The notes: generated by a model from the sequence alone, not told the origin. Positions 1-12,275 are shown, counted from the first letter of the stretch. The stretch: DNA of 64,000 nt from Salarias fasciatus (GCF_902148845.1 NC_043748.1:20506001-20570000); one strand, 5' to 3'. Translations and numbers: made by a program.

Positions 1-256
1 AGGCTGCAGGGCTGAAATGAGATCTATGCAGACCTGGGGTCTGGAACCAGCAGTTCCAGGATGTTACCTGGTTCCACGTAGTCCTGGTGTGCAGCAGTGT
101 GAACTGCTAAAATCCATGTGTGAAGACAAATTGTCTACATGTGGTGCAGGTCCAGAACCCCACCCCCTCCCACTTGCAGGTCCAGAACCCCCCCCCCCCC
201 CCCCGGCCCCCCTGCAGGTCCAGGACCCCGGCTTGGGCCCCGGCAGGTGGTCTTAC

Positions 257-2106
257 CAGGTGACCTCCATCAGAGAGATGGGGACGGCTGCAGCGTAGAT
301 GGCCAGGTCTCCATACAGGTAGACGATGATGCAGATGTAGAACATGTTGACTCCAACTGAGGAGGAGGAGGAGGAGGAGGAGGAGACGGGAGCTACGTCA
401 GGCTACGTCAGGGTCAAGGGTCAACACCACGAGGCACAGGAGCTAAATCAGGCTCCGTCAGGGTGAAGGTGGAGTTTACCTTTGTTGAAGAACATGGAGG
501 CCATCTGACCCATCTCCACCCGCTCCACGATGTCGAACTGATCCACGTGACCCGAACGTTCTGCAGACAGAACACAGAACCAAAATGATAGATTATGGGA
601 GGATTATTGGAGGATTGATGGATTTTTGGAGGATTATTGGAGGAATAATGGATGATTGGAGGATTAATGGATTATTGGAGAACTGATAGATTATTGCAGG
701 ATTGAAGAATTATTATTAGAGGCTTATTGGAGGATTGAGGGATTATTACTGTTACTGGAGGATTATTGGATGATCGATAGAGGGATACTGGAGGCAGAGT
801 CCTGCACTGGGTCGGGTACCCGCAAACACAGCTGATTTGCGGGTGGTTTTTAAAAGCTTTTTTTTTTCCTCGGGTTCGGATCTGGGTGGGAAAAATAACT
901 TGCGGGTCAGGTCGCGGGTTGTAGACTGACTCATGAGAATCAATATAAAATAATAATAAATAAAATAAAAACGTTGTGACCCACCTGCTGCGACTGTCTG
1001 CAGCACTGCGGCTCTTCTGCAGTCATTCCCGGGATTTTCAGTTGGTTGAGCAAACTACAGAAATCTTGGTCTTTATTTACTCTCTGAGGGTCGCTTCCGC
1101 TACTTTGTGACAGTCACTGGCTCAGCTGTTTAATCGCGTTTCACCATCTAATAACACAATTTGTGATTGGACGAGAGCATCAAACGTTCTGCCGCCGTCT
1201 AACAAGCGCCACTTCTAAAACAGTTAATAGCCATTTAGATATTTGAGGAATAAATGGATAAAACGTAGAACTATCACTTTGTAATGTTCCTGAAGTGTTC
1301 AAACATTACACAGTGTTTCCCTGATGGATTACTTTTCTCCCCGATGGATTCTAAAACACGTCACGGCTCGTAGCTGCTGACCGCCGCTCAAGTCTGGACA
1401 GAAAGGAAGTCTATTACACACGTAAAGTTACCTTTGAGAGATTAAAAGTTTAAAAGCTTTAAACGTAACAAACGAGCGTTTTTCCAGTTGTATGGGAGAA
1501 GAACACGCAGGGCTGATGATTCATGACTGAAGTCAGGCTTTTATTGGAAGATCTGCTTCGTTCAGGTGTTGTTTACTCACTGGCAGCTGACCTGTGGCGA
1601 CATGCTGTTCAGTATTCAGACAAAATGACCCAAAATGATGACTTTAAATACGGGTTGCAGGTCGGGCTGCGGGTCGTGTTTCAACAGGTCGGATCAGGTC
1701 GCAGTACTAATAGGGCTGATGCACGGGTTTGCGGTTTGGTTGCGGGTTTGTACGTCCCCGGGTCGGGCCGGGGCGGGTCTTGAAAATTGGACCCGTGCAG
1801 GACTCTGACGGGAGGGTCGAGGGATCCTCCCTGCTCCTCCTCCATACAGTCACTCACGGATTGAGAGGATGGGTTTGGTCTCTGGTTCTGGTCGACCTCG
1901 ACACAGAACGTCGTCGTCCGAGTACTCTGAGGAGGAGTCACTGTCCTCCACCTGAGGGGGGGGGGGGGAGGAGGAGCAGGAGGAGGAGGAGGAGGAGGAG
2001 GAAGGAGGGTGGGGGGTAGAAGAGAGGGGGGGAGATAACAGTGAATCTGTGTTTTCTGTTTCTCCGGACAAAATAAAGTTACGGGAATCAACACTGCTGT
2101 GTGTGT

Positions 2107-2139
<33 letters not shown>

Positions 2140-2777
2140 GGGAGAGAAAGGAGAGCTGGAAAAAGAAGAAGTGAAAGAGGAAGAAGCGGACGAAGAGGAA
2201 GTGAAGAAGAGGGAGGAACTGAAGATGAAGTGAAAGAGAAAGGAATAAGCGGAGGAAGGTGAAGGAAAAGAAAGAGCAGGCAGAATGAACCAGCAGACGG
2301 AGGAGGAGATCAGAACGCTCCATGCTGTCTGGGATCCATCGATGAGATCGTCTCTCCTCCGTCTCCACCGGACCTCCAGTGTTGAAGTTGGTTTCACATT
2401 CACAGTAAAGTGGAGTGGAAAGTCACCTCCCCCCAATGGGAAACCGACTTCATCACCGGACCGATGGACACCAGATCGATTAAAACAATCAGATCGACTC
2501 ACTAATCTGATTTAATCTCCTGGATTGCAGAACAATGTGGATCTTTTAGTGTTTTATAGTAAAAATGGAAGAAAAACATTCTGAAAAAATTAACTCAAAA
2601 TAAATAAACCATCATCCATCATCATCATCATCATCATCATCCAACCACCACCCTACAGTCTCCCTGCAAAACCTCTGAAGACCAGCAGGGGGTCTCACTG
2701 TGTTCAAAGTGTGTGGCTGTGTGTGTCTTGTTCCACCTGTTGACTCAACTATCATCTTTCTTTGCATCTTCTGTTTG

Positions 2778-2844
<67 letters not shown>

Positions 2845-3310
2845 CCTCCTGCTCCCTCCTCTTCCAGCGCAGCTGGGCGTTGGCAGCGGCCATGGCCTCG
2901 ATGACGAAGGTGGTGGTCATGTAGCTGCAGAGCGAAACAGACTGACGTGATCTACTGATCTATAGATCTACTGATCTGTGATCTACTGATCTGTGATCTG
3001 CTCCCGGCTCACCTCATGAAGGCCAGGACGGAGATGAGGCCGACGCTGAGCGCCCAGCCGGCCGTGGCGAAGGCTCTGGGCATGGTCAGAGCCCCGGTCC
3101 CCACGATCAGGTTGAACATGTAGACCAGCCCCACCTGCAGGGGGCAGCAGAGAGCCGTGAGGAGAGCGGGGCGGCGGCGGTGGGCCGCCTGCTGAGTCGG
3201 CGGGCCGCCTGCTGAGTCGGCAGACGAGGCGACACCTCACTTCCTGTTTCTGCCGGGATACTCACGAAGGCGGAGTACGGCTCCCCGGTGTCTGTGATCC
3301 CTCCGGCCAT
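257..3310 (-). CDS. tmem104: Transmembrane protein 104 (5' half, six coding exons; continues beyond left edge)
   Basis: TMEM104 is a multipass membrane protein of the amino acid/auxin permease-like fold; its substrate is not known to me. Coding exons read on the minus strand: 3266-3310 (MAGGITDTGEPYSAF), 3013-3134 (VGLVYMFNLIVGTGALTMP, first membrane segment), 2843-2924 (MTTTFVIEAMAAANAQL), 1858-1951 (acidic loop SDSSSEYSDDDVL), 480-560 (DIVERVEMGQMASMFFNK) and 257-356 (VGVNMFYICIIVYLYGDLAI). Every junction has GT-AG and the phases chain correctly (45, 122, 82, 94, 81, 100 nt), giving 174 codons plus two bases. The peptide order matches vertebrate TMEM104 as I remember it; the C-terminal part lies off the window. 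The first coding exon has only 13 nt of UTR after its acceptor, so a non-coding exon lies upstream, probably ending at 4091. Intron 3 starts inside a GT microsatellite and intron 4 holds a hAT element. Confidence 0.95.
795..1807. mobile_element. hAT-type non-autonomous element in tmem104 intron 4
   Basis: The element is bounded by inverted ends CAGAGTCCTGCAC (left) and the reverse complement of GTGCAGGACTCTG (right). Flanks are ACTGGAGG (787-794) and ACGGGAGG (1808-1815), an 8-bp duplication matching at 7 of 8 bases, as expected for hAT. The length is 1,013 bp with no transposase reading frame. Subterminal GGGTCGGGTACCCGC-like tracts occur at both ends. Confidence 0.8.
2780..2842. repeat. (CA)n/(GT)n microsatellite forming the donor of tmem104 intron 3
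   Basis: About 31 uninterrupted CA units. On the coding strand the exon ends GAG at 2843 and the intron begins at once with GTGTGTGT, so the repeat itself supplies the splice donor. Confidence 0.95.
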
Positions 3311-3334
3311 GGTCAGTCCACACCTGGGGGGGCA

Positions 3335-3500
3335 AGCACATCTGGATCACACATCTGGACCAGAGGAGACACAAACACATCTGGACCAGTGTAGAGACAC
3401 AAACACACATCTGAATCACACATCTAGATCAGTCGAGACACAAACACACATCGGTATAACAAGAGACAAACATCTGTATCACTGAAGAAACAAACATCTG
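3335..3500. repeat. Short degenerate minisatellite in tmem104 intron 1
   Basis: Imperfect units built on ACATCTGGACCAG/AGACACAAACACA, about 35 bp each and roughly five copies. The ACATCTGGA core also recurs in the array at 11.98-12.27 kb. Confidence 0.7.
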
Positions 3501-4090
3501 GATCCGTGGAGAGACTCCTTCAGAGAAGGAAGATGTCTTCCTATCTGCTTCTAACTACCTGCTGGTGAAAAATTAATGGCTCCACAGAGAAAGGGGTCAG
3601 AGGTCAGAGGTCAGTCTACGACTGTCGCTGCTGTCAAAACTTTTCTTTTGTCTTCTTGATTACACCTGATTGGGCCTGAAACCGTTGATCTTTATCGATC
3701 CTTCTGGGATCAATAAAGCTCTTCTTCTCCTCGAGCCCAGAACCAAACTCCCCTCTCACTTCGTCTGATTCTTCATTGTCCTCCGTCCCTGCAGACCTGC
3801 TCGCGCTCCACTAAACCAGCTGGCATCTCTTCCGGTCAACTCGGGTTTCTTCTTCAATTCGGCGTCGATAAATCTGAGTTTAAGTTTCCAGTTTTAGTGG
3901 AAGTGTGGATCATGTGAGCAGCCCCCGGTCCGGTCCTGTTAACCTCCCTGAACCCAGACTGTCTGTTCCGGAGCTTCAACACGTCGCGTGCTGCTGCTGC
4001 CGAGTTCCGGGTGTCTGGCTGAATTTAGCGAAGCTTCATCTGGAGGGGGGTTACGGTCCTCCAGATGAGGCTCTTCAGAGGTGAACTCAC

Positions 4091-4330
4091 CTTCCCGGGT
4101 CTGTCTGTTAGCTCCGCCGCTAAGCTAGCAGGCTGCTCCGGGGATCGAAGCCTCTCCGGCGGACAGACGGCGCCCTGTCTGCCGGCTCCCGCACCTCATG
4201 AGGCGGGCTGCGGGTCCGGACGGCTCCGCGGGTCCAAACAGGTCCGACAGCCGAGAGGAGGAGCGCGAAAACACGACCAGCGACCGAGGAACAGCTGGAC
4301 GCGGACACTGTCCACTTCCGGTAAACACCT
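4091..4330 (-). promoter_or_regulatory. Probable tmem104 non-coding first exon and CpG-rich promoter
   Basis: On the minus strand a good donor (GAAG|GTGAGTT) ends an exon at 4091. The next 240 bp upstream are CpG-dense with no TATA box, as in housekeeping promoters. The tmem104 start-codon exon has a splice acceptor immediately 5' of it (CAG ending at 3324), so an upstream non-coding exon is required. The exact transcription start cannot be seen. Confidence 0.5.
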
Positions 4331-6243
4331 CCGGTACATCCGGTTCACTCTGTCACAGTAAAAGACCACGGGAAGAGTTTTATTCTGAAAGACGCGCTTT
4401 CATAACTTTTTTGTGATTATTATGATTATTTTATTGTGAAGATCTAATGTAATTAGACGGAAAACGAGGCTTTCTCCAGTAAAATCACATTTTGGGACAA
4501 AATGTTTCATATTTTAATCGCCGAGTTTCCGCCCCTCCGTCAACTGAAGGTGAGACAAACCGAACGCACCCCCTGCACGTTACCTCCGTCACATGACGGT
4601 GTCGTGATCTGCTCACCTGGAATTTCCTGTTGCTCTGTGATTTTTCTTTTAGCTCTTTACCGTTGAAATGAGCATGAGATGAAAGAAAGGATGACAACGT
4701 GATGTGAATGAACTGATGAACAAACCGCTGATGATCTGAATATGTTGGAGACAGACGGACTCCAGCGAAACCACGTGCCACTGAGCACGCGCAGTCCCGT
4801 CAGGATCCAGTGTTGACATCTTCCAGCCAGAGAATTTATTGGTTTAAAGACAGAAGCATCTTGTTCACAGAGTGCAGGAGTTAATCCAGAAGATTATTCA
4901 ACAATATTTCCAAAAGAAATAGATTTTATTTAACCAGAAAAATAGAAAGAGTATTTCATCTGTTCTTCAGTTTAACAGTAATTTAATCAGACAGGTTTTA
5001 TTTTGTTTAGATTATTTCATCTAATTCGCTTCAATTGTTATAATAAAAATGAATGATTTTTTCTGTTTAAGAATTAAAGACAAAACAATTAAAAAGAAAA
5101 TGATTTCATGTTCAATGATCAATCAATCAATTGATCAACCGATCACACTTGAGAGAAAATATAAAACATCTAACAAACAGAAAAATTTAAATTTCGTTTT
5201 ATTATCCAACATTTTTCTGAACTTTAAGCAAATGATTTAAAACATTCAGTCATGAAAGAACTATATTTAAACATGCTTTGTTTTTGTATAATTGGATGTC
5301 AAAATAAAAGCAATAAAGGTCAGGAAGCAACATAAGAGTCAAATCGTGAAGACAGAAATAAACCAATGCTACAGAGAAAATGATTAAAATGGTAGAAATA
5401 ACCAGCTAACGAGTGAACAGCTGGTCAGATAACCAACTAACTAGATGAACAGACAATACCTGATTGTACCACAAGGTGGTGCAGTTGGTCAAGCTACACT
5501 CGATTAATTCAGTCAAAGAACAGGAGAAGAAGAAGAAGAAGAAGAAGAATGACAGCTCTGAGACCCGGTGCTGCCACCTGGTGGACAGATGCTGCATCGT
5601 GCTGATCTCACAGTGAATTTTTAAAGATGCAATAAATAAAAACATGTCACATGACAGACTGTGCACGTGTGGCATGCACAGCCGATGGCATGGTCATAAA
5701 ATACAGAATGCTTGTTTGGCAACCTCGGGAAAATCTGATTAGCTCAGGAACCAGGAAGTGTGATGTCTAGCCCGCCCACCAAAGTTGGTTTTTCCCAGAA
5801 GGCCTTACTTCAGATCCAAAATTGAGCAGCGCACATCCCTATACTGTTAGCAGACGGGGCTATGTGTATAGCCGCTCCTAAAACAGCTTTAATCGTCCAA
5901 AAGCTCATTAGTTTCACCAATATTTCATCATGGTGCGCTCACGCCTCTCTCCGTGACAGCCCGGTGTCGCCAGATATGTCATATATGCAGATATATGTTC
6001 GGTAAGTGCACGCCTGTCTAGATATCTATGTCTATAGATCTATGTCTAGGTATGGCCAGAGCTACAGAAGCTGCATTGTTGTTGTGACCGCCGATTGCGA
6101 AACAAAGACACCGCCACGCCCGCCTAGCGGCTTGGCGGTGAAATTGCAGAGGAGGGCGTTCCCTTGACAAAGAAGCAAGATATGTTCAGTGGCGGCGTAG
6201 GGTTGCCAGCGTAAGAACGACGTCGCTGCGACGGGGAAGCATA
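4331..6243. other. Intergenic stretch without recognised genes
   Basis: Between the tmem104 promoter and the channel gene. It is mostly AT-rich unique-looking sequence with a short GAA run near 5523-5550. The more GC-rich block at 5.75-6.24 kb (GATATCTATGTCTATAGATC-like palindromic text and a CGCCACGCCCGCC stretch) looks repeat-derived but I could not classify it. No supported coding region. Confidence 0.6.
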
Positions 6244-6745
6244 CTGAGGCCTTGATCCAGTCCAGTCCGATCCAGTCCAGTGCAGTCTGATCCAGTCCAG
6301 TCCAGTCTGATCTGATCCAGTTCAGTCTGGTTTAGTCAAGTCCCGTCGAGTCCATTCTGATCCGGTCCAGTCCAGTGCAGTCCAGTTTGATCCGATCTGG
6401 TCCAGTTTAGTCCGGTCCAGTCCACTCCAGTCCAGTCCAGACTAGTCCAGTCCAGTCCAGTGCAGTCTGATCAAGTCCAGTCGCGTTCGATCCACTCCAG
6501 TCCAGTCCAGTCCAGTCCAAGGAGGTCCAGTGCAGTGTGATCCAGTCCATTCCAGTTTGATCCAGTCTAGTCCAGTCTATTCCAGTCCAGTCTGATATGA
6601 TCTGATCTAGTGTGGTCTGGTCCAGTCCGATCTGTTCTAGTCCAGTCCAGTCTGCTCCGATTCACTCCAGTCCAGTTTAGTCCAGTCCGGTCCAGTCCGG
6701 TCCAGTCCGGTCCAGTCCAGTCCAGTCCAGTCCAGTCCAGTCCAA
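6244..6745. repeat. TCCAG pentamer minisatellite at the 3' end of the channel gene
   Basis: About 500 bp of degenerate TCCAG units, with TCTGA, TCCGA and TCCGG variants. It ends immediately next to the channel gene stop codon (6747-6749), so the 3' UTR would begin with CTGGA repeats. Confidence 0.9.
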
Positions 6746-6746
6746 C

Positions 6747-9700
6747 TCAGCCCAGGTTCCTCATCCAGGTGATGTACATGACCATGAGGAAAACTGTCAC
6801 GGTGATGAAGTAAACCACAAAGAAGACGTGGTCGAAGACCTCCGCCCAGCGTTTGTACTTCTTCTTCTCCGTCAGCTGCTTCCCGGCGTCGCGCCGCGCC
6901 GCCTTCACCTCCTCCAGGAGGCGCTGCAGCACGGCGCCGTCGCCCCGGGGCGGCAGCGGAATGTCGCCGGAACCCGGCTTCACCGGAACCTTCTCCTCCG
7001 CCGGGTCTGCGGAAAAATGGGAGGAGTGTCACGCCGTCTCCTCTGGACACGAGGATGAATCGGCGCTTCCAGTTCTCACCTTTCAGTAAATTGTCGTCCA
7101 CCGGATCGTCCTGCTGGGTCCGGCGAGAACACTGGACGGCGCAGTAACTGTCCAGATCCACCAGGAACGTCACCAGCATGGCCTCCAGAACACTGATCCC
7201 CACCAGGGCGAAGATCGCCACGCAGTAGATGGCTGAGGAAGAGGAGAAGGACGAAGAGGAGGAGGAGGAGGACGAGGGTGAGGACGAGGACGAGGAGGAG
7301 GAGGAGGAGGAGGAGGAGGAGGAGGAGGAGAGGAAGAGAAGGAGGAAGAGAAATCAGCAGTAAAGTCTTCAGTAATTTGTGGAGCAGATGCTGAGTCTGA
7401 TGGAAACTGCTGAAGCAACATCTGTAGAGATGTGTTACTGTGTGCAGCGGTGTCTGGGCGCACCGATCATGGGCAGGTTGTCCTCGGTGGACGGCAGCAT
7501 GTCCTGCAGGATGAGCAGGAGGACGGAGATGGACAGCAGGATGGTCACCTTGAAGCTCATCTTCTCTCCTCGGGACTCGCTGATGAAGAAGGAGGTCAGG
7601 TCCAGAACCAGCAGGTAGAACAGCGGAACGATGAAGTTGATGACGTACAGCATGGGCTTTCTCTCGAAGGTCACCTGCAGAGACATGAAGAACATTAGAC
7701 GGAGCGGCGGAACATCGGACGGAGCGGCGGACAGAGCGGCGGAACATCGGACGGAGCGGCGGAACATCGCACGAAGCATCGTATGGAGCGGCGGATGGAG
7801 CGGGGGGAGGGTTCCGGCAGTTCCGGTGGTTCCAGCGGTTCTGTTGGGGTTCTGGTGGTTCCGGTGGGGTTCCGATGGTTCCGTTGGGGTTCTCACCTTG
7901 TAGGCCAGCTTGCTGACGTTGGAGAACAGGTCGTGGTGCAGCATGGCTTCGGTCCTAACGCTGGTCAGCTTCCACTCGCCCTGGGTGATCATGATCCGCT
8001 CCGACAGCCGGTTCAGCGTCGTGTCGTTCACCACGGTTCCCAGCTCCACGGCGTCGGCTGGACATTCCACAGACAGAGTGAGGGCGGGGACTGGGACGGG
8101 GACTTGGACGGGGACGGGGACGGCGCTGTACTGACCGGTGGAGCTGTGGGACATGAAGGTGATGGAGCAGTGCTGCGTGTCGAAGGGGAACATCTTCAGG
8201 TTGAGCTGGCAGGTGAAGGTAAGCCGCTGCCGCCGGCCCGCCATCACCGTCCCGTTGTGGTGGATGCTGACGAACATCCCGTCCTGGACGCTGCTGGTGT
8301 CCGAGGTGCTGGGGGCGGAGGGACAGCGGGGGTTACAGAACGCAGAACCCTCCAGACGGCGGAACCTCGGCACAGCGGAACGTACTCCTCCTGGATGCCG
8401 ATGTCCGGGATCCACAGCTTGGACCTCGGCACCGTCAACATGTCGATCCCGCAGAAGTCCGCCGGTCTCCAGGTCAGGAACTCATTCGTCCAAAGCTGAG
8501 GAACCAAACAGGGAAGCGTTTAGAACACGGGACGGAACGGGGTGTCCGTGTAGAGAACTGTCCTGGTGAAGTCCTGAACGGACACACCGTCAGAGTCCTA
8601 GAACCATTCTCCAAACCAGTAGACTCTCTGAGAGGGAGAACCACAAGCTGAGGATCTGCTGCCTCCTGGTGGACAGGAGGAGGAGAACCCCATCAGAGAG
8701 GCAGACGGAGGAGAACCCTCCACCGCTGAGGGGAACCGCAACTGAATTCACCGAGAACGCTGGAGAACAGTTTCTGCTTCTCATAGTGTTCCGGAACGCC
8801 ACCGTCACACACTCCCTGGGCTTCAGAACACCGAGTGTGTGTGGGTTCTCTTCAGACTGTTGACCTGGACAGGACCTGAACATGACCCGGACACAACCTG
8901 GACAGGACCTGGACAGGAGCAGACTCACCATTTGCAGCCAGATGTGGTTCGTGATGGTCTGGAACTTCTCATCCTGCGGAGACAGAACGGTGAAGATGAA
9001 GGTCGAGACGTTCTGCCAGAACCGTTCCAGACTCAAATCTATAGACTTGTAGTTCTCCAGACCGGTCTCGGTCTCGAGACCACTGTTTTGTGATTTTGGT
9101 CTCGGACTGTCTGAGGTGTCGGAGGGATTTGTGAGTTGCTGCTGGAGGTAAATTTTTCGGGTGTTCTTCATCGTTCTTCAGTTTCAGAGCGTTTCTATCG
9201 CAGCTCTTCCAGCAGGACGACCAGAAGGACCGTGTTTTGAAAAACAGTTGTATTTTCGGGCCAACCTGCCGACATTTAACCGAAACCTTCCTCCCCTCTC
9301 ATTAACCCTGTCTCTGCTGCTCTGCAGGAACGATACGCAGCTCGACCTCAGTGAGGCGTTCATAACTATTGGAAATTCACAATGTTTACAGAAATGAAGA
9401 AATCACAGACAAAAAAAAAAAAAACAACAAAACAGATGTTGCGTATCTCTGGACCTGATACAATATAAAACATGTCTGAATCGTGTTGTTTTTTTTCTTC
9501 CTTTTATTGGCAAAAAAAAAAACATTTTATATTTCTATAACTGTCCACGTCTCACACTTAAATAATGACCATATGTCCTACACTTAAATAACTTTATCAC
9601 ACTTCAATCATGTGTATTTATCTGCGGTGTTCTGCTAGTTACTTTTAAAAAGTAATTACTTCTAGTTACTAGTTACTTATTCAAAAAAGTAACTTAGTAA

Positions 9701-11811
9701 CTGAGTTATCTTTCAAAAGTAACTAATTACTAGGAAAAGTAGCTATTGGATTACTTTTGGGAAAAAAAATGTCTAAATATGTCAGAATTTGGATTCCCTC
9801 CTAATGGAACTTCAGTAACGACTTCAGTTATTGATAATAAAACTGAACATATGATAAATGAAATAAATGAACTCTTGACAGAATGAATTACAAACAGGAA
9901 ACACTACAGTAATCTAAAGTATTCAAACGCTGCTGTGTGATAATATGAGACAGACACAGATCATATTAATTTCTAAATGTAGATAAAGTTTGTAGATCTG
10001 TTGACATAGATCTATGTCATGGTGGGGGTGTTGGGGTTTATACCATATTGGCCCGAATATAAGACAACTGAATATAAGACGATCCTTATCTTTCAAATAT
10101 CATTTTGTGAAAATAAAAATATATTGAAGACAATAAGGTTATGCATAAAAGAAATTTTTAGCGTGCAATTATTCTCAAGTAAAAAAAACTCCCAACGGAG
10201 ATAACATTTCATGTGATTTAACATCAAGAAATATTACTGCAGTATTAAATAAAAAATCTATATTCTCTTTCTCAAAATCTGAGGCTATGACTCAGTGAAT
10301 AAGAAACAATTAAGTAGCCTCAAAGGTTCAATAACTGCATTAATGATGTAAATAACTTTATAACCATCAAATTCAAGTTTTATTCAACTTCATGAACATT
10401 AATAATTCAGTCTAAAAAACAAATTCTAGACTGTAACAAAACATACCAGCATAAGTTCACTGACTCTCCATTCACTTCCTGGTCACTGGCACGTTGGCTC
10501 CCTCTAGCGGCGCAGATGTGTAACGACAATCTAGTCCTCGATTATAAGACAACGCCATTTTTGAGAATACTATTTCTGGAGTAAAATATCGTCCTGTAGT
10601 CGGGCCAGTGCGGTACTTCCTGCAGCAGCCACACAGACTGGATGTCCACATTTCTAGAGAGTTCCCTCAGAGACCTGCTGTTCTCTCTGTTACTGAGCCT
10701 GGACTTAAATAGAACCTCATATTTATACCGAGCAGCGGAACCAGGATGGTGCTGATGATCTACAACTCATCAATATGATAAAAAAAAACACATTCCATTT
10801 GGTCTTGGTCTCGAGCTGAACCAGTCTTGGACTTGGTCAATCTTCGTCTTGGTCTTGAGACTCTCTGGTCTTGGTAACGTCTTGGTCTCGGTTGAGGCGC
10901 TCTTTTGAATACAAGTCTACAAATCAAAGAGTTCTGCTGAGTTCCTGACAGAACCTGGAGGAGGTTACAGTATCTCACTGAATGGAACATTCTACAACAT
11001 GGATGGAGCGAGCACTTTTGGAATGTTGGAGCGTTCTAATGGGTAATGTTTAGAACCCGGTTCCTCGATATGGAGAAGTTTTCTGAGTTCTCAGGTCAGG
11101 GAGAGTTCTAGAATATGTGGGAGTTCTCAAGTATGACAGTTCTAGAAGAGGGGAGTTCTAAGAAGGAAGAGTTCTAGAGTATGAGAGTACTTGGATTTAG
11201 AGGAAATTCTACCATTTGTGAGCTCGGTTCCAGAAGCTTTAGAACTTGTCGGAACAGTTTCTTGAAATGTTCTGAAACAGCAGCAGGTAGAGAACGTTCA
11301 GGTTCCATCCAGACGTGAAGAGGGACGGAGCAGAGGACATTTTGGACGGAGGTCTGATAAAGCAGACCACAGTCAGGAAGAGGCATTCTACTGGTCTCTG
11401 ATGCGGGTTCTGCTGTTGTTCTCCTTCATTTCATCATTATTTCATTCAGTTCTCTTAAACCAACAGGCTTTTTGTTCCATTTCCAAACCGGAGGAAGAAC
11501 GGCGGAGAGCTCACCACTTCCAGAATGCCAAACAGCAGCATGTCCAGCTGGACGTAGGTGGTGGTTCTCCAGTCCTTGACGGGCCGGACCAGGTCCAGGG
11601 AGTTATTGGACAATATCAGGTTTAGATGGTTCATCAGGCCCACGTAGGAACAGTCTGAGGCCAGAATGCTGGAAATACCTGCTGGGGAACCAGAACAGGA
11701 ACCAGAACCAGAACATCGTAATGGGACCGAGACCAGGCGGCACACCGCAGGTCCGGAGAACTCACCCAGTAGGAGCAGGACGGTTCCCCCCGCCGCCGTT
11801 CCGCCTGCCAT
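6747..11811 (-). CDS. 5-HT3-receptor-like Cys-loop ligand-gated cation channel (complete, nine exons)
   Basis: Pentameric plasma-membrane channel subunit. Exons: 11766-11811, 11515-11678, 8929-8973, 8386-8495, 8136-8308, 7897-8057, 7464-7674, 7080-7232, 6747-7006. They total 1,323 nt, exactly 440 residues plus stop, all with GT-AG borders. The 45- and 110-nt third and fourth exons are a hallmark of the Cys-loop family. Visible parts: short signal peptide, N-terminal ligand domain, loop A WIPDIGIQE, Cys-loop CQLNLKMFPFDTQHC (13 residues between cysteines), MLYVINFIVPLFYLLVLDL (TM1), GEKMSFKVTILLSISVLLL (TM2, with the Glu before Lys/Met typical of cation pores), TM3 from AIYCVAIFALVG, a basic intracellular helix KKKYKRW, and TM4 ending MRNLG. 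After the Cys-loop the text is TFMSHSS, so the loop B tryptophan of serotonin receptors is absent. Subfamily and ligand are uncertain. Confidence 0.9.
9042..10919. mobile_element. hAT-type element in intron 2 of the channel gene
   Basis: Ends are TAGACTTGTA (left) and the inverse TACAAGTCTA (right). Flanks CAAATCTA (9034-9041) and CAAATCAA (10920-10927) match at 7 of 8 bases. Subterminal GGTCTCGGTCTCGAGACC text occurs at both ends, and a run of AGTAACTAGTTACTT-like repeats lies at 9.63-9.76 kb. No intact transposase was seen. A smaller MITE sits inside. Confidence 0.75.
10043..10613. mobile_element. MITE with TA target duplication nested in the hAT element
   Basis: Inverted ends CCATATTGGCCCG and CCGCACTGGCCCG (inverse strand), flanked by TA on both sides. 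A further AATATAAGAC/GTCTTATAATC pair lies just inside. The TA duplication points to a Tc1/mariner-type source. No coding capacity. Confidence 0.55.
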
Positions 11812-11975
11812 GGCTGTCTGTGTTCCGCTGGCGGCGAGTTGGAACTTTTAAAGCCTCCTGATCAAACAAGCTGTAATTAATCTGACCGCGCTTTGTTTGC
11901 TGCCGAGAGTCAACAAGAGCAGGTGGGAGAGGAGCCGGGACCGGGGGCGGGGGCGGGGAACCTGCTGCACCTGCA

Positions 11976-12275
11976 ACATCTGGACCCAGCATCTGGAGCC
12001 ACTCCGGAACATCTGGACCAGCATCTGGAGCCACTCTGGAACATCTGGACCAGCATCTGGAGCCACTCTGGAACATCTGGACCCAACATCAGAGTCCACT
12101 ACGGAACATCAGGACCCAGCATCTGGAGCCACTCCGGAACATCTGGACTGAACATGTAGATGCACTCTGAAACATCTGGACTCACTTGAGAACATCTGGA
12201 TTCTCTCTGGCCCATCTGGACTCAACATCTGGCTCCACTCTTGAACATCTGGATTCTCTCTGGATCATCTGGACT
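11976..12275. repeat. ~33-bp minisatellite upstream of the channel gene
   Basis: Tandem units of about 33 bp with the core GGAACATCTGGACCAGCATC and CTGGAGCCACTC. About eight units, decaying toward the right. It begins about 165 bp upstream of the channel start codon, in the likely promoter region. Confidence 0.85.

Noticed and set aside
1681-2502. 273-residue minus-strand open frame
   Set aside because: Only 1858-1951 is a real tmem104 exon; the rest reads through intron polypyrimidine and repeat sequence.
6244-6745. Possible CRISPR-like array
   Set aside because: Units are contiguous 5-bp repeats without spacers, in animal DNA; it is a minisatellite. The arrays at 11.98, 13.3 and 32.7 kb were rejected for the same reason.
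7783-8499. 238-residue plus-strand open frame
   Set aside because: Shadow of the channel gene exons 4 to 6 on the opposite strand.
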